Source: an uncultured Myxococcales bacterium
GTDB taxonomy: Bacteria > Myxococcota_A > UBA9042
Assembly: GCA_903919145.1 (NCBI GenBank)
Contig: CAIXGW010000066.1
Location: 1 to 56,220, forward strand
Direction of reading: 5' to 3'
Length of the DNA stretch: 56,220 nucleotides
The notes under the pieces were generated by a model. The model was not told where the DNA came from, did no database searches, and was given only the letters and a program-made list of their open reading frames with translations. The first letter of the stretch is position 1. Each line of letters starts with the position of its first letter. Shown one piece after another: positions 36,371 to 44,635 of this stretch. Both the position numbers and the translations under genes were made by a program.

Positions 36371-39300
36371 GGCCACACACTTGCCACTGGCGCACGAGTC
36401 GCCGACGCTGCACGGATTGCCATCTTCGCAAGCGCCGCTGTTGGCGGTGTTGAGGCAGCCCGCGTTGCCCGCATTGCACGAATCGGTGGTGCAAGCGTTG
36501 GCGTCGTCGCAGTTCTTGGCCTTGCCCACGCAGGTCGGCTTGCCGGTGGGCCCGGTGCCCCCGCAAGCGTCATCGGTGGTGCAGGCGTTGCTGTCGTCGC
36601 AGGTGGCGGTGGCAGGCAGGCCCAGGTTGACGCAGGCGCCGGTCTTGCCATCGCAGCTGTCTTGGGTGCAGGGGTTGGCGTCGTTGCAGTTCTTGGCCAC
36701 TCCCGGCGCGCACTTGCCGCCCAGGCACAGGTCGGTCAGGGTGCAGGGATCGGCGTCGTCGCAGTTCAGGCTGTTGGTGACGCTGACGCACTTGCCGCCC
36801 TGGCACGATTCGGTGGTGCAGACATTCTTGTCGTCGCAGTCAGAGGCCTTGACGCAGTAGATGCCGCAGCCGGCGATACCGTTGAATTTGCAGCCGCCAT
36901 CAGCCGGGTTGCAGCTGTCTTTGGTGCAGTCGTCGCCGTCGTCGCAGATCTTGGGCTTGCCGGCGGAGCACTTGCCCGCCGAGCAGGCGTCGCCACTGGT
37001 GCAGAAGTCGCCGTCATCGCAGGGGTCGGTGTTGTTGGCATGGGTGCAGCCGGCCTTGGCGTCGCAGCCGTCATTGGTGCAGGCGTTGGCGTCGTCGCAG
37101 TCGATGGCCTTGCCGGTGCACTTGCCGGCGTCGCAGGCGTCTGCAGTGGTGCACTTGGATCCGTCGTCGCAGCTGCCGGCGGCGGCCTTGACGGCGCACT
37201 TGCCAGCGGTGCAGCTGTCTTGGGTGCAGACGTTAACGTCGTCACAGTCTTTGTCTTGCAGGCAGTTGCCGCCGCATCCCACAATCACCGCGTGGCTGCA
37301 GTCGCCGGTCTTGGGGTCGCAGCTGTCGGTGGTGCAGCCGTCGCCGTCGTCGCAGTTCTTCTTGGCGCCAGGCAGACACAGCTTGCCATCGCACTGGTCG
37401 GCCACGGTGCAGGCGCTGCTGTCGGCGTCGCAGGGGCCCACCGTTGCCGAAGAGACGCAGCCCGTCTTGGGATTGCAGCCATCGGCGGTGCACGGATTCT
37501 TGTCATCGCAGCTGAGGGCCTGGCCCTTGGCGCAGGCGCCGGCCTTGCAGGCATCGCCCACGGTGCAAGCGGACCCGTCGGCGTCGCAGGGGTCGCCTTC
37601 TACTGCGGCCCCGTCAAACACGCACGCACCAGTCTTGAGGTCACAGCTGTCAGAAGTACAGGCGTTGTTGTCGTCGCAGCTCTTGAGCTTGCCGGTCACG
37701 CACACCTTGTCTTGGCAGGCGTCGCCCACGGTGCAGGCGTTGCCATCGGCGTCGCACAGGGCGGCATTGGCCAGGTATTTGCAGCCAATCTTGCTGTCGC
37801 AGCTATCGGTCGTGCAGGCATTGTTGTCGTCGCAGGCCAGCCCCTTGCCGGCGATGCACTTGCCAGCCGCGCAAGCGTCGTCCGCCGTGCAGGCCGTGCC
37901 ATCCGCGTCACAGGGCTTGCCTTCGGCAATGGCGGCCATGGCGCACTGGCCCGTGACCACGTCGCACTGGTTGGCGGCGCAGGTGCCGTCTTTGGCGGGA
38001 TCGCACTCGACGACGCTGCCCGGCTTGATCTTGCAGACGTAGGGGAACTTGGCCTTGTCGCAAAATGCCGTGCCGTTGCAGGCATTGTTGTCACTTGGGC
38101 AGTCGGCGTCGGCCTGGCAGGGGCAGGTGTTGGCGCCGCCCTTGCAGCTGCCAGCGTCGCAGGTGTCGTTGCTGGTGCAGCTGTTGCCGTCATCGCAGGC
38201 GCCGGTGGTAGGCGCGTGGCTGCACAGTCCGGTGGCCTTGTCGCAGCCGTCTTGGGTGCAAGGGTTCTGGTCATCGCAGTCCGCAGCGTCTTTGGCCGTG
38301 CCTTTGCACTTGCCGCCTGAGCACTTGTCAAAATCGGTGCAGCCGTTGCCGTCGTCGCACTTGCCGGTGTTGTCCAGGTAGCCGCAGCCGGTCTTGGGGT
38401 CACAGCTGTCGGTGGTGCAGGCGTTGCCGTCGTCGCAGTTGGCGGGCTTGCCGGCGCACTGGCCACTGGCGCAGGTGTCGGCTTCGGTGCACAGGTTGCC
38501 GTCGCTGCAGGTCACGTCGGCCGGCAAGTGAGCGCAGGCGCCGGTCTCGGGAGCACAGCTGTCGATCGTGCAGGGGTTGGCGTCGTCGCAGGACTTGGTC
38601 TTGCCGCCGGCGCAGGCCCCAGCGTCACAGGCGTCGCCCAAGCTGCAGCCGTTGCCGTCGCTGCACTGCACGGCATTGGGGCTGTGGGCGCAGCCGGTCT
38701 TGGGGGCGCAGGTGTCGTCGGTGCAGGGGTTGCCGTCGTCGCAGTTGGTGTCGCTGGCAGCGCACTTGCCGTCTTTGCAGGCGTCGCCGCTGGTGCACAG
38801 GTTGCCGTCGTCGCAGCTGCCGGCCGCGGGCGTGGTCTGACAGCCTTGCTTCTTGTCGCAGCTGTCGGTGGTGCAAGGGTTGGAGTCGTCGCAGGTCACC
38901 GGACCGCCATTGCACTTACCGCCCTTGCAGCCGTCCGGCCCGGTGCAGGCGTCGCCGTCGTCACAGGCAGCGGTCTCTGGGCAGGTCTCGCTGCACACGG
39001 CCGCTCCGGCGGCGTTGGTGCCGCAGTGGCCAGAAGCACACTCGGCGTGGGCTTTGCAGGCACAGCCGCCGGCACCCGGGCATGCCGGCTGAGAGGCATC
39101 GCCGTCGGCCGCGTCGGCGTCGGCGCTGTCGGCGCCTTGCCCGTCGGAACCGGCGCCATCGCTGCCTGCAGCGGCGTCGGTCGCCGCGTCGGTGGTGGTG
39201 TCGGCGGTGACGGCGTCGTCGGTGCCAGCCGCCGAGTCAGAGCCGCTGGCAGCGCTGTCCAGGGCGGAGTCGAGTCCTTCGGCATCGACCACTGCCTCGC

Positions 39301-39385
39301 CCTCTACCACCGCGGTGTCTTCTCCGCAGCCCGATGCGATCAGCAGCAAGGCCAAGCTGACGGCCCCAAGCCACCGCCGCGCCAT
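32273..39385 (-). CDS. Giant lipoprotein with cysteine-rich array and three NHL beta-propellers
   Basis: 2370 residues. Lipobox LIASGC with Cys20, then an Ala/Asp/Ser linker to about 100. Residues about 100-1005 are a long array of short cysteine repeats of type CDDGNxCTxDSCDxxxGC and CxxGDxCxxGxC. Three NHL blocks follow (about 1006-1330, 1483-1800 and 1952-2275), each of six blades with the signature VADxxNHRIRK, hence three six-bladed propellers. Each block is followed by a similar cysteine module (CQLGSQCF, CLVGSACY, CQIGGVCY starts, with N-P-x-N-x-C-x-x-C). It is probably an exported, disulfide-rich binding protein on the outer membrane. ATG 39385 (GGGAGG site) puts Cys20 in place; ATG 39478 also has a GGAGG site and would add 31 residues. 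Repeats make misassembly possible. Confidence 0.85.
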   Translation of the reverse strand: MARRWLGAVSLALLLIASGCGEDTAVVEGEAVVDAEGLDSALDSAASGSDSAAGTDDAVTADTTTDAATDAAAGSDGAGSDGQGADSADADAADGDASQPACPGAGGCACKAHAECASGHCGTNAAGAAVCSETCPETAACDDGDACTGPDGCKGGKCNGGPVTCDDSNPCTTDSCDKKQGCQTTPAAGSCDDGNLCTSGDACKDGKCAASDTNCDDGNPCTDDTCAPKTGCAHSPNAVQCSDGNGCSLGDACDAGACAGGKTKSCDDANPCTIDSCAPETGACAHLPADVTCSDGNLCTEADTCASGQCAGKPANCDDGNACTTDSCDPKTGCGYLDNTGKCDDGNGCTDFDKCSGGKCKGTAKDAADCDDQNPCTQDGCDKATGLCSHAPTTGACDDGNSCTSNDTCDAGSCKGGANTCPCQADADCPSDNNACNGTAFCDKAKFPYVCKIKPGSVVECDPAKDGTCAANQCDVVTGQCAMAAIAEGKPCDADGTACTADDACAAGKCIAGKGLACDDNNACTTDSCDSKIGCKYLANAALCDADGNACTVGDACQDKVCVTGKLKSCDDNNACTSDSCDLKTGACVFDGAAVEGDPCDADGSACTVGDACKAGACAKGQALSCDDKNPCTADGCNPKTGCVSSATVGPCDADSSACTVADQCDGKLCLPGAKKNCDDGDGCTTDSCDPKTGDCSHAVIVGCGGNCLQDKDCDDVNVCTQDSCTAGKCAVKAAAGSCDDGSKCTTADACDAGKCTGKAIDCDDANACTNDGCDAKAGCTHANNTDPCDDGDFCTSGDACSAGKCSAGKPKICDDGDDCTKDSCNPADGGCKFNGIAGCGIYCVKASDCDDKNVCTTESCQGGKCVSVTNSLNCDDADPCTLTDLCLGGKCAPGVAKNCNDANPCTQDSCDGKTGACVNLGLPATATCDDSNACTTDDACGGTGPTGKPTCVGKAKNCDDANACTTDSCNAGNAGCLNTANSGACEDGNPCSVGDSCASGKCVAGNQVWLDSLAGSIAGYADGEAAKAKFQYPYGVAVDGAGVTYVADSANHRIRKIAADGTVTTLAGGAAPGFQDGKGATALFNQPYAVAVDGAGNVYVADTYNHAIRKVTPGGDVTSIAGAGLSGAVDGTGSAARFSYPHGLAIGSGGAIFVADSYNHRIRVIVGTSVTTLAGSAAGFKDGSGAAAAFNYPLGIAVAADGAIYVADQSNHRVRTVTPLGKVDTLAGSGVQGMLDGDASVARFSNPWGIALAADGAILVADRYNHRIRRVAGGKVSTLAGNSQAGLTDGVALQGRLYYPANLAVDSSGYVYIADGHNMRIRRIRDASAWCQLGSQCFVTGATNPQNSCQACDPAKSSSNWTTLADAAVCSDGNLCTGSDTCSSGTCGGSATTCDDKDDCTKDSCSAATGLCVSAPIVGCGGNCSQASDCDDKNPCTDDNCSGGSAGAGKCKNGPNTAACDDGNVCTLGDTCSGGSCVAGAAVETTTVAGGAVGNADGKGANAKFNRPAGIDVDAKGNLYLADYSNHNIRKIAPDGTVTTIAGAGTPGYADGKGNQALFYTPTDVKVAADGTLYVADVNNHRIRAIDVDGNVTTVAGSVGGYLDGVANAARFNAPYGIALAPSGAIYVADFGNHRVRRILKGQVSTVAGSTQGWADGTGSAAKLNTPLGIALLGDGSLVVSEQLGHRLRLVTPNGKVTTLAGTGSAGYQEGQASTALFNQPWGVAADRSGNVFVVDRGNQRIRKLTPGGVIARLTGSGLAGYLDGYANVTRFGSPLGIAVDERGAVYVADFDNARIRKVVDGTKPCLVGSACYSGGTTNPGNACEQCDAAKNAKGFTAKGEGAACYDDKLCTAGDQCTSGNCGGAEAVCDDSQACTTDSCDAATGACQFEPILGCDGYCTQNSQCDDKNPCTTDTCQGNKCSFLNNSAPCDDGNSCTLGDTCKGGKCEVGMDTMVTTLAGSGVAGYNDATGTAASFNAPLGVELSASGVSYVADTSNHRIRKIDAKGQVTTLAGSGKPGFFDATGALAWFNAPADLALDASGTLYVADRDNHSIRKVAADGAVSTLAGGGAAGWLDDVGGKARFNTPYGLAVTPGGVVYVADYGNHRIRKILPNGKVTTLAGNGSGGYKDATGGAAQFYYPTGLALDPAGNVLVADYYNHRIRKVTPSGVVTTVAGTGIGGLKDGDVSLANFYYPWDVAVDSTGAIFVSDRYNHRIRKIVANLVITVAGIGAGFQDGNSSVARLIYPTSITLDARGNLAIADSSNQRIRLLRETALACQIGGVCYSHSLDNPANSCQKCDGLKTQSQWTAKGDAAQCQDGAYCTAADSCAGGTCSAGSGACDDGNACTADSCEAATGGCSYSAIPGCPN

Positions 39386-39572
39386 TGCCGGCCTCCCGGG
39401 CGAGACCGACGCCGCTTTGCGGGGGCGCAAACCAGCCACAACAGAGGGGGCCAAAACTGGGAATTGAGCTTGCTGCATCGCTGCCTCCGGGCATCAACCC
39501 TGCCGCGGGACACTGCGTTGCGCCCTCTGCGGACAAGCCGATCGACTGACCATGGCCGCAGCATACACAAAT

Positions 39573-42545
39573 TCACTTGCGGTGGGAATTGACCTGTGGC
39601 GCGGAAAGGTTTGCCAGGGCCAAGCCGGTGTGGCTGCCCTGCACCTGCGCCAACTGCTCGGGCGTGCCCGCAGCGACGATGCGCCCGCCGCCGCCGCCGC
39701 CCTCGGGCCCCAGGTCCACCACCCAGTCGGCAGCGCGAATGACGTCCAGCTGGTGCTCGATGACCAACACGCTGTTGCCGCGGTGGACCAGTCTCTGCAA
39801 CACAGCCACAAGCTTGGCGATATCGTCAAAGTGCAAGCCTGTTGTCGGCTCGTCGAGCACGTACAGGGTCTTGCCAGTGCCGGGTCGCGCCAGCTCGCGC
39901 GCCAGCTTGATGCGCTGGGCCTCGCCGCCAGACAGGGTGGTGGCCGACTGGCCAAGCGCCATGTAGCCCAGGCCTACCTCCTGCAACGTATCCAGGATCT
40001 TGCGGATTTGTGGGTAGGGCTGAAACAGATCGGCGGCCTCGTCAATCGTCATCTCCAGGACGTCGGCGATGGAATGGCCCTTGAATAGCACCGCCAGCGT
40101 CGCCTCGTTGAAGCGCCGGCTGCGGCAGACTTCGCAGGGCACGTAGACGTCGGCCAAGAAGTGCATCTCGATCTGCAGCACCCCATCGCCGCTGCAGTTT
40201 TCGCAGCGGCCGCCCTTGACGTTAAAGGAAAAGCGCCCGGGACCGTAGCCGGCCGCCTTGGCCGCGGGCAGCTCGGCAAACACGGTGCGGATCAGGTCCC
40301 ACAGCTTGGTGTACGTCGCCGGGTTGGAGCGAGGCGTGCGGCCAATCGGCTGTTGGTCGACCTCAATGAGCTTGTCAAACTGCTCCCAGCCCTCCAGCCC
40401 GCGGCAGCGCTGCCAGGGGGTGCGGACTTTGGCGCCGTAGCGGGCCGGCTCCCCACCGCGCTCGCCGGCCAAGGCTGCACGGACATTGGGCAACAAGACG
40501 TCGTGGATGAGGGTCGACTTGCCAGCCCCAGAGACACCGGTGATGGCGACCAGGCAGCCAGACGGGATCCTGGCGTCGAGCCCCTGGAGGTTGTGACTGG
40601 TGGCGGCTTGCACCTCTAGCCAGCCCTTGGGCGGACGCCGGGTGGCTGGGACGGCCATCCGCAACCGCCCACTCAAGTACCCGCCGGTGCGCGAGGCGGG
40701 ATTGTCCATGACTTGCAGGGGGGTGCCTTGCGCCACCACCTGGCCGCCCAGCCGCCCCGCTCCCGGGCCAAAGTCGACCAGGTAGTCAGCCGCCAGCAAC
40801 GTGTCCTGGTCATGCTCGACCACCAGCACGGTGTTGCCCAAGTCCCTTAGATGCAACAGGGTCTCTACCAAGCGCTGGCTGTCGCGCGGGTGCAAGCCAA
40901 TCGACGGCTCGTCCAGGATGTACAGCACCCCAGTCAGCTCAGAGCCAACCTGACTGGCCAGCCGGATCCGCTGCGCCTCGCCGCCAGAGAGCGTCGCCGA
41001 GCCGCGGTCCAGGCTCAGATAGCTCAGCCCCACCTGCTCTAAAAACTGCAGGCGGTGGCGGATTTCCTTTTGCACTTCCTGGGCGATTTTGGCCTGGTTG
41101 CTGTGCAGCGGCAGGTCGGCGATGCGGCGACGCGCCTCGTGGATCGGCATCGAGCTCAGCTCGGGCAGGGTCAAGCCGGCCACCCGCACGGCCCGCGAGT
41201 CGGCCTTGAGGCGCAGACCGTGGCAGTCAGGACAGTCGGCCTGGACAAAGAAGTTCTGATAGAAGTCACGCTGTTCAGAGCTCTTGGTCTCGCGCCAGCG
41301 CCGCTGCAGCTGCGGGATGACCCCCTCATAGCGGCTGTTGAAGGTGCCAGCGCTGTTGTTGCTCTGCCAGGTCACAGCAAAGCGGCCCTCCGCGCCATAG
41401 AGCACGGCCTCGCGCTGCCCATCGGTCAGGTCGCGCCATGGAAGGTCCAGGTCAATGCCAAGGGACCCTGCCACTCCCTCCAGGACTTTGAACGTCCATC
41501 CGCCTAGTTCTACAGCGGACTTCCAAGCGGCGATGGCGCCCGCGCGCAGGCTGAGGCTGGGGTCCGGCACCACCCGCTCGACATCGACCTGCATTGCAAA
41601 GCCCAAGCCTTTGCACTGTTCGCAGGCGCCCACCGGCGAGTTGAAAGAAAAGGTCAGCGGCGACAGCTCGGCAAAGCTGCGCTGGCAGGTGTCGCAGTGG
41701 CGCGCTTCGCTGAAGGACTTCTCTATCCAGCCGTCCTTGGCCTGCCAACCGGCATCGGGCGCGTCGGTCGCCCCCGGTGCCAGCGCCACCAAGCACTTGC
41801 CCTGGCCGCGGCGCAGCGCCTGCTCCACGCTGTCAAAGAGCCTGCGGTTTTCTTCGGCGCGGACCACCGCCCGATCAACCACCAGGTCAACGTCGTGCTT
41901 CTTTTGCTTGTCGAGCGACAGGCCTGGCGTAATCTCCAAGACCTCGCCGTTGACGCGGGCCCGCACAAAGCCAGAGCCCAGGGCCTGGGCCAGCTCGTCT
42001 TTGAACGTCCCTTTGCGCTGGCGGGCCAGAGGTGCCAGCACCAGGATGCGGGTCTCTTCTGGCAGGTTCATAATTTCTCTAACGATTTGACCTGGCTCTT
42101 GGGTGCCCACGGTGGCGCCGCAGCCCGGGCAGTGCTGAACGCCAATGCGCGCCCACAGTACCCGCAGGTAGTCAGAGACTTCCGTGACCGTGCCCACGGT
42201 CGACCGCGGATTGGAGCCAGCGGACTTCTGCTCGATCGCAATGGTCGGAGAAAGGCCAGAGATCTTGTCATAAACTGGCTTGTCGAGCTGGCCCAGGAAC
42301 TGCCGCGCATAGGCCGAAAGCGACTCGACGTAGCGGCGCTGCCCCTCGGCGTAGAGCGTGTCAAAGGCCAGGGACGACTTGCCCGAGCCAGAAGCGCCAG
42401 AGAACACCACCAGCGCATTCTTGGGGATGCGCAGGTCCACGTGACGCAGGTTGTGCTGCGCTGCCCCCAGCACCACGATTTCATTGCGGGTATCTGCCGT
42501 ATGCAGGCGCAGGTCCACGATCGGTTCAGCACTCTTTGCGGCCAT
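39573..42545 (-). CDS. uvrA: Excinuclease ABC subunit A
   Basis: 990 residues. Walker A of the first ATPase is in SGASGSGKSSLAFDTLY (49-65), followed by EGQRRYVESLSAYARQFLG. The UvrB-binding/insertion region has two CxxC zinc pairs (CDTC and CEQC, in HCDTCQRSFAELSPLTFSFN and on). Signature motifs LSGGEAQRIRLA and LSGGEAQRIKLA are present, as are the second Walker A TGVSGAGKSTL and the C-terminal zinc finger CENC/CEVC. UvrA finds bulky DNA lesions and loads UvrB. A short insertion (GPEGGGGGGR) near the end is a minor oddity. ATG 42545 follows AGAGGTGG; the open frame extends to 42755 without homology. A LexA-like operator overlaps the promoter. Confidence 0.97.
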   Translation of the reverse strand: MAAKSAEPIVDLRLHTADTRNEIVVLGAAQHNLRHVDLRIPKNALVVFSGASGSGKSSLAFDTLYAEGQRRYVESLSAYARQFLGQLDKPVYDKISGLSPTIAIEQKSAGSNPRSTVGTVTEVSDYLRVLWARIGVQHCPGCGATVGTQEPGQIVREIMNLPEETRILVLAPLARQRKGTFKDELAQALGSGFVRARVNGEVLEITPGLSLDKQKKHDVDLVVDRAVVRAEENRRLFDSVEQALRRGQGKCLVALAPGATDAPDAGWQAKDGWIEKSFSEARHCDTCQRSFAELSPLTFSFNSPVGACEQCKGLGFAMQVDVERVVPDPSLSLRAGAIAAWKSAVELGGWTFKVLEGVAGSLGIDLDLPWRDLTDGQREAVLYGAEGRFAVTWQSNNSAGTFNSRYEGVIPQLQRRWRETKSSEQRDFYQNFFVQADCPDCHGLRLKADSRAVRVAGLTLPELSSMPIHEARRRIADLPLHSNQAKIAQEVQKEIRHRLQFLEQVGLSYLSLDRGSATLSGGEAQRIRLASQVGSELTGVLYILDEPSIGLHPRDSQRLVETLLHLRDLGNTVLVVEHDQDTLLAADYLVDFGPGAGRLGGQVVAQGTPLQVMDNPASRTGGYLSGRLRMAVPATRRPPKGWLEVQAATSHNLQGLDARIPSGCLVAITGVSGAGKSTLIHDVLLPNVRAALAGERGGEPARYGAKVRTPWQRCRGLEGWEQFDKLIEVDQQPIGRTPRSNPATYTKLWDLIRTVFAELPAAKAAGYGPGRFSFNVKGGRCENCSGDGVLQIEMHFLADVYVPCEVCRSRRFNEATLAVLFKGHSIADVLEMTIDEAADLFQPYPQIRKILDTLQEVGLGYMALGQSATTLSGGEAQRIKLARELARPGTGKTLYVLDEPTTGLHFDDIAKLVAVLQRLVHRGNSVLVIEHQLDVIRAADWVVDLGPEGGGGGGRIVAAGTPEQLAQVQGSHTGLALANLSAPQVNSHRK

Positions 42546-42573
42546 GCACCACCTCTTGCCCATCGGCCGCCGC

Positions 42574-42602
42574 AGTCTAGGAGGCAGCTGAACGGATGTC
42601 CA
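42574..42602 (-). promoter_or_regulatory. uvrA promoter
   Basis: On the minus strand, TGGACA (42602-42597), 17 bp spacer, TAGACT (42579-42574). Transcription would start near 42568, giving a leader of about 23 bases. Confidence 0.55.
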
Positions 42603-42603
42603 G
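42587..42603 (-). promoter_or_regulatory. Putative LexA (SOS) operator of uvrA
   Basis: CTGGACATCCGTTCAGC on the minus strand matches 16 of 17 positions of the degenerate Myxococcus xanthus LexA-site consensus as I recall it (CTRHAMRYBYGTTCAGS). It covers the -35 and part of the spacer of the uvrA promoter, where a repressor would block polymerase. Confidence 0.6.
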
Positions 42604-42859
42604 TACCAGCAGCCAAATTGCGCCACGGCGCTTGCGTCTGCTGCTGATTTGGGCGACTCTTTTGCGCCTTTTGGCGGCTTGGACAGCCAAGATCGCAATT
42701 CCCCGGGCTGGACCCGGCTGTCATTTTCTAGCTGCGCTGACAAGTGCTGGATCATTTCCGTCCCCCGCCCTGCAATTCCTTGGCCCCAGCCGGCAAGGGA
42801 TCGCGGCCCGGGGGCCCCTGGGTGTTCCAGCCCCGCGTCCGCCCCTTCTTGAGGAACCC

Positions 42860-43732
42860 ATGGCCAACGCCCCCGCTCCCGACCTTGGAATGCCGCTGCT
42901 GAACAAGAAAGCGCTGCTCACCGTGGGCGGCATCACCCTTGGCGTGTGGGCGACCGCCCTGGCCACCGGCAACAAGTGGGTCATTGGCCTGGTGGCCGTG
43001 CTGACCGTGGCCCTGGTGGGCTTGCTGCTGTGGGCGCTGCGCATGGCAAAAAAGCAGAAGGAAGTGGTGCAGCTGCTCCAGCAGGCCCAGGGCTCGCCAG
43101 AAGCCCGCAAGGCGGCGCTAGAGCAGCTGGCCCTGCGCGACCCCAAGGGCGCCGATGCCCTGGGAGCCATCGCCCGCGCCCAGCTGGAAGCCCAAGAAGA
43201 CCCAGACAAAGCCCTGGCGACGCTGCAGGGCATCGACCTGTCCAAGCTGCCGCAGGACGCCGCCGACCAGGTGCGGACCTTCCGCTGCCAGCTGCTGCTG
43301 CTAAAAAACCGCAGCCGCGACGCCCGCGATCTGGCCGACCAGATCCAAGTGCCCTCAACGGGCCCCAAGCCGGCGCGGGCGATGATGGCCTCGGTGGTGG
43401 CCGAAGCGTGGGCGCGCACCGGTCGCGGCCAAGAAGCCATGGTCCTGCTAGAGGACTACAAGCCCGATGACCCCGAGCTTACAGAGATGCGCCCCGTCAT
43501 CCTGTTTGCCCGCGTGTTCGCGCACTTCGCCGTCGGCCGCAAAGAGCGCTGCAAAAAAGACATGACCATGCTGATGCAGCAGGACATGAACTTGCTCGGT
43601 CGCTTTGTGCAGCCAGGACCGGGTATCCACATAGAATTACGCCAGATTGCCACTGAAGTGCTGCAAACCCATCCCGACATGCGCAAAATGGCCAAGGCCC
43701 AGCAGGCCGCCATGCAGCGCCGGGTGCGCTGA
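42860..43732 (+). CDS. Membrane-anchored TPR-like helical-repeat protein
   Basis: 290 residues. Two adjacent hydrophobic segments lie near the N terminus (about 17-36 and 41-60), followed by a basic RMAKKQKE. The rest is all helical: tetratricopeptide-like pairs (SPEARKAALEQLALRDPKGADALGAIARAQLEAQEDPDKALATL, split here across helices) to about 290. No enzyme motif is seen. Such proteins usually scaffold protein complexes at the inner membrane. ATG 42860 follows TTGAGGAACCC, a reasonable site. Function unknown. Confidence 0.65.
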   Translation: MANAPAPDLGMPLLNKKALLTVGGITLGVWATALATGNKWVIGLVAVLTVALVGLLLWALRMAKKQKEVVQLLQQAQGSPEARKAALEQLALRDPKGADALGAIARAQLEAQEDPDKALATLQGIDLSKLPQDAADQVRTFRCQLLLLKNRSRDARDLADQIQVPSTGPKPARAMMASVVAEAWARTGRGQEAMVLLEDYKPDDPELTEMRPVILFARVFAHFAVGRKERCKKDMTMLMQQDMNLLGRFVQPGPGIHIELRQIATEVLQTHPDMRKMAKAQQAAMQRRVR

Positions 43733-43782
43733 GGCCCTGGGTCTGCCAAGCCGGCCAACGCCCAAGGGGTTGAGGGCCAACG

Positions 43783-43798
43783 GGTTCCAAAAGGAACC
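43783..43798. other. Small hairpin between the TPR-like and GST-like genes
   Basis: GGTTCC (43783-43788) and GGAACC (43793-43798) around AAAA. No T tract follows. It could weakly end transcription or be chance. Confidence 0.25.
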
Positions 43799-43861
43799 AA
43801 GAGCTTGGCGGAATCGTCCCAAGCAGGCTCTCCGTCGGTTTTCGCGTTTTTCAGGAGCAGC

Positions 43862-44608
43862 ATGACCGCCTCGCCCAGTGTGTCCACCGTTCCAAGCCCG
43901 CCAGCGCCCATCGACCTGTACTATTGGCCGACGCCCAATGGCTGGAAGATCGCCATAGCACTAGAGGAAATGGGGCTACCCTACCGGCTGCTGCCCATCG
44001 ACATCGGCAAGGGCGACCAGTTTGCTCCCGCCTTCTTGCAGCTCAATCCCAACCACCGCATTCCAGTCATCGTCGACCCAGAGGGCCCAGCCGGCCAGCC
44101 GTTGGCGGTGTTTGAGTCCGGGGCCATCCTGCAGTACTTGGGCAGAAAGTCAGGGCTTTTCTACCCGCAGGACCCGCGCAGCCAAAGCGAAGTCGAGCAG
44201 TGGCTGTTCTGGCAGGTCGGCGGGTTGGGGCCGATGTGCGGGCAGGCGGGCCACTTCAAGCTGTACGCGCCAGAGCCAGTGTCCTACGCCATTGAGCGCT
44301 ACACCAAAGAAGTCGCGCGGTTGATGGGCGTCATGGAGAGGCGGCTGCAGGACCGCGACTACCTGGCCGGCCCCTACACCATTGCCGACATGGCGTGCTG
44401 GCCGTGGGTCAGCATCGTCAAGAATTACGACGTGGACCTCGCCCCCTTCCCGCGGGTCCAGGCGTGGCTCGACCGGCTGGGCCAGCGCCCGGCCGTCGTC
44501 CGCGGCCGCCAGGTAGGCGCCGAGCTGCGCAGGCAGATCCCCACCGACCCGGCAGAGCTGGAGAAGTGGCGGCAGACCCTGTTCGGCCAGCAGGCCGCGG
44601 CCAAGTAG
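43862..44608 (+). CDS. Glutathione S-transferase-like protein (YfcG/YghU type)
   Basis: 248 residues. Thioredoxin-fold N-terminal domain about 17-105 with LYYWPTPNGWKIAIALEEMGLPY, the NPNHRIPVIVDPEGP cis-Pro loop and the ESGAILQYLG glutathione-binding segment. The helical C-terminal domain has WLFWQVGGLGPMCGQAGHF, a run typical of the YfcG/YghU disulfide-bond oxidoreductase group, and YTIADMACWPWV. It probably acts as a cytosolic glutathione-dependent disulfide reductase. ATG 43862 has a clear CAGGAGCAGC site; the upstream ATG 43805 has none. Confidence 0.9.
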   Translation: MTASPSVSTVPSPPAPIDLYYWPTPNGWKIAIALEEMGLPYRLLPIDIGKGDQFAPAFLQLNPNHRIPVIVDPEGPAGQPLAVFESGAILQYLGRKSGLFYPQDPRSQSEVEQWLFWQVGGLGPMCGQAGHFKLYAPEPVSYAIERYTKEVARLMGVMERRLQDRDYLAGPYTIADMACWPWVSIVKNYDVDLAPFPRVQAWLDRLGQRPAVVRGRQVGAELRRQIPTDPAELEKWRQTLFGQQAAAK

Positions 44609-44635
44609 CCCAGCCGGGTCGCCGCATGGCTGCCG

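Larger units (their letters stand above)
42546..42859. other. Divergent region between uvrA and the TPR-like gene
   Basis: 314 bp. It carries the uvrA promoter and LexA-like site at the left end (42574-42603). The rest is unremarkable apart from a GC-rich patch (42790-42840); the plus-strand frame open from 42596 through it shows no protein family. Confidence 0.5.

Noticed and set aside
32273..39385. Regular short DNA repeats that could suggest a CRISPR array
   Set aside because: The repeats are in frame, diverged, and encode Cys-rich and NHL protein repeats; there are no constant repeats with unique spacers.
32678..39592. Long plus-strand open frames (up to about 750 codons) opposite the giant lipoprotein
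   Set aside because: They are mirror frames of the repetitive cysteine/NHL coding strand; their products are low-complexity Val/Ala/Gly and Gln/Ser/Leu runs with no domains, and they lack ribosome sites.
41697..42647. 316-codon plus-strand frame opposite uvrA
   Set aside because: Shadow of the uvrA frame with no domain; uvrA is certain.
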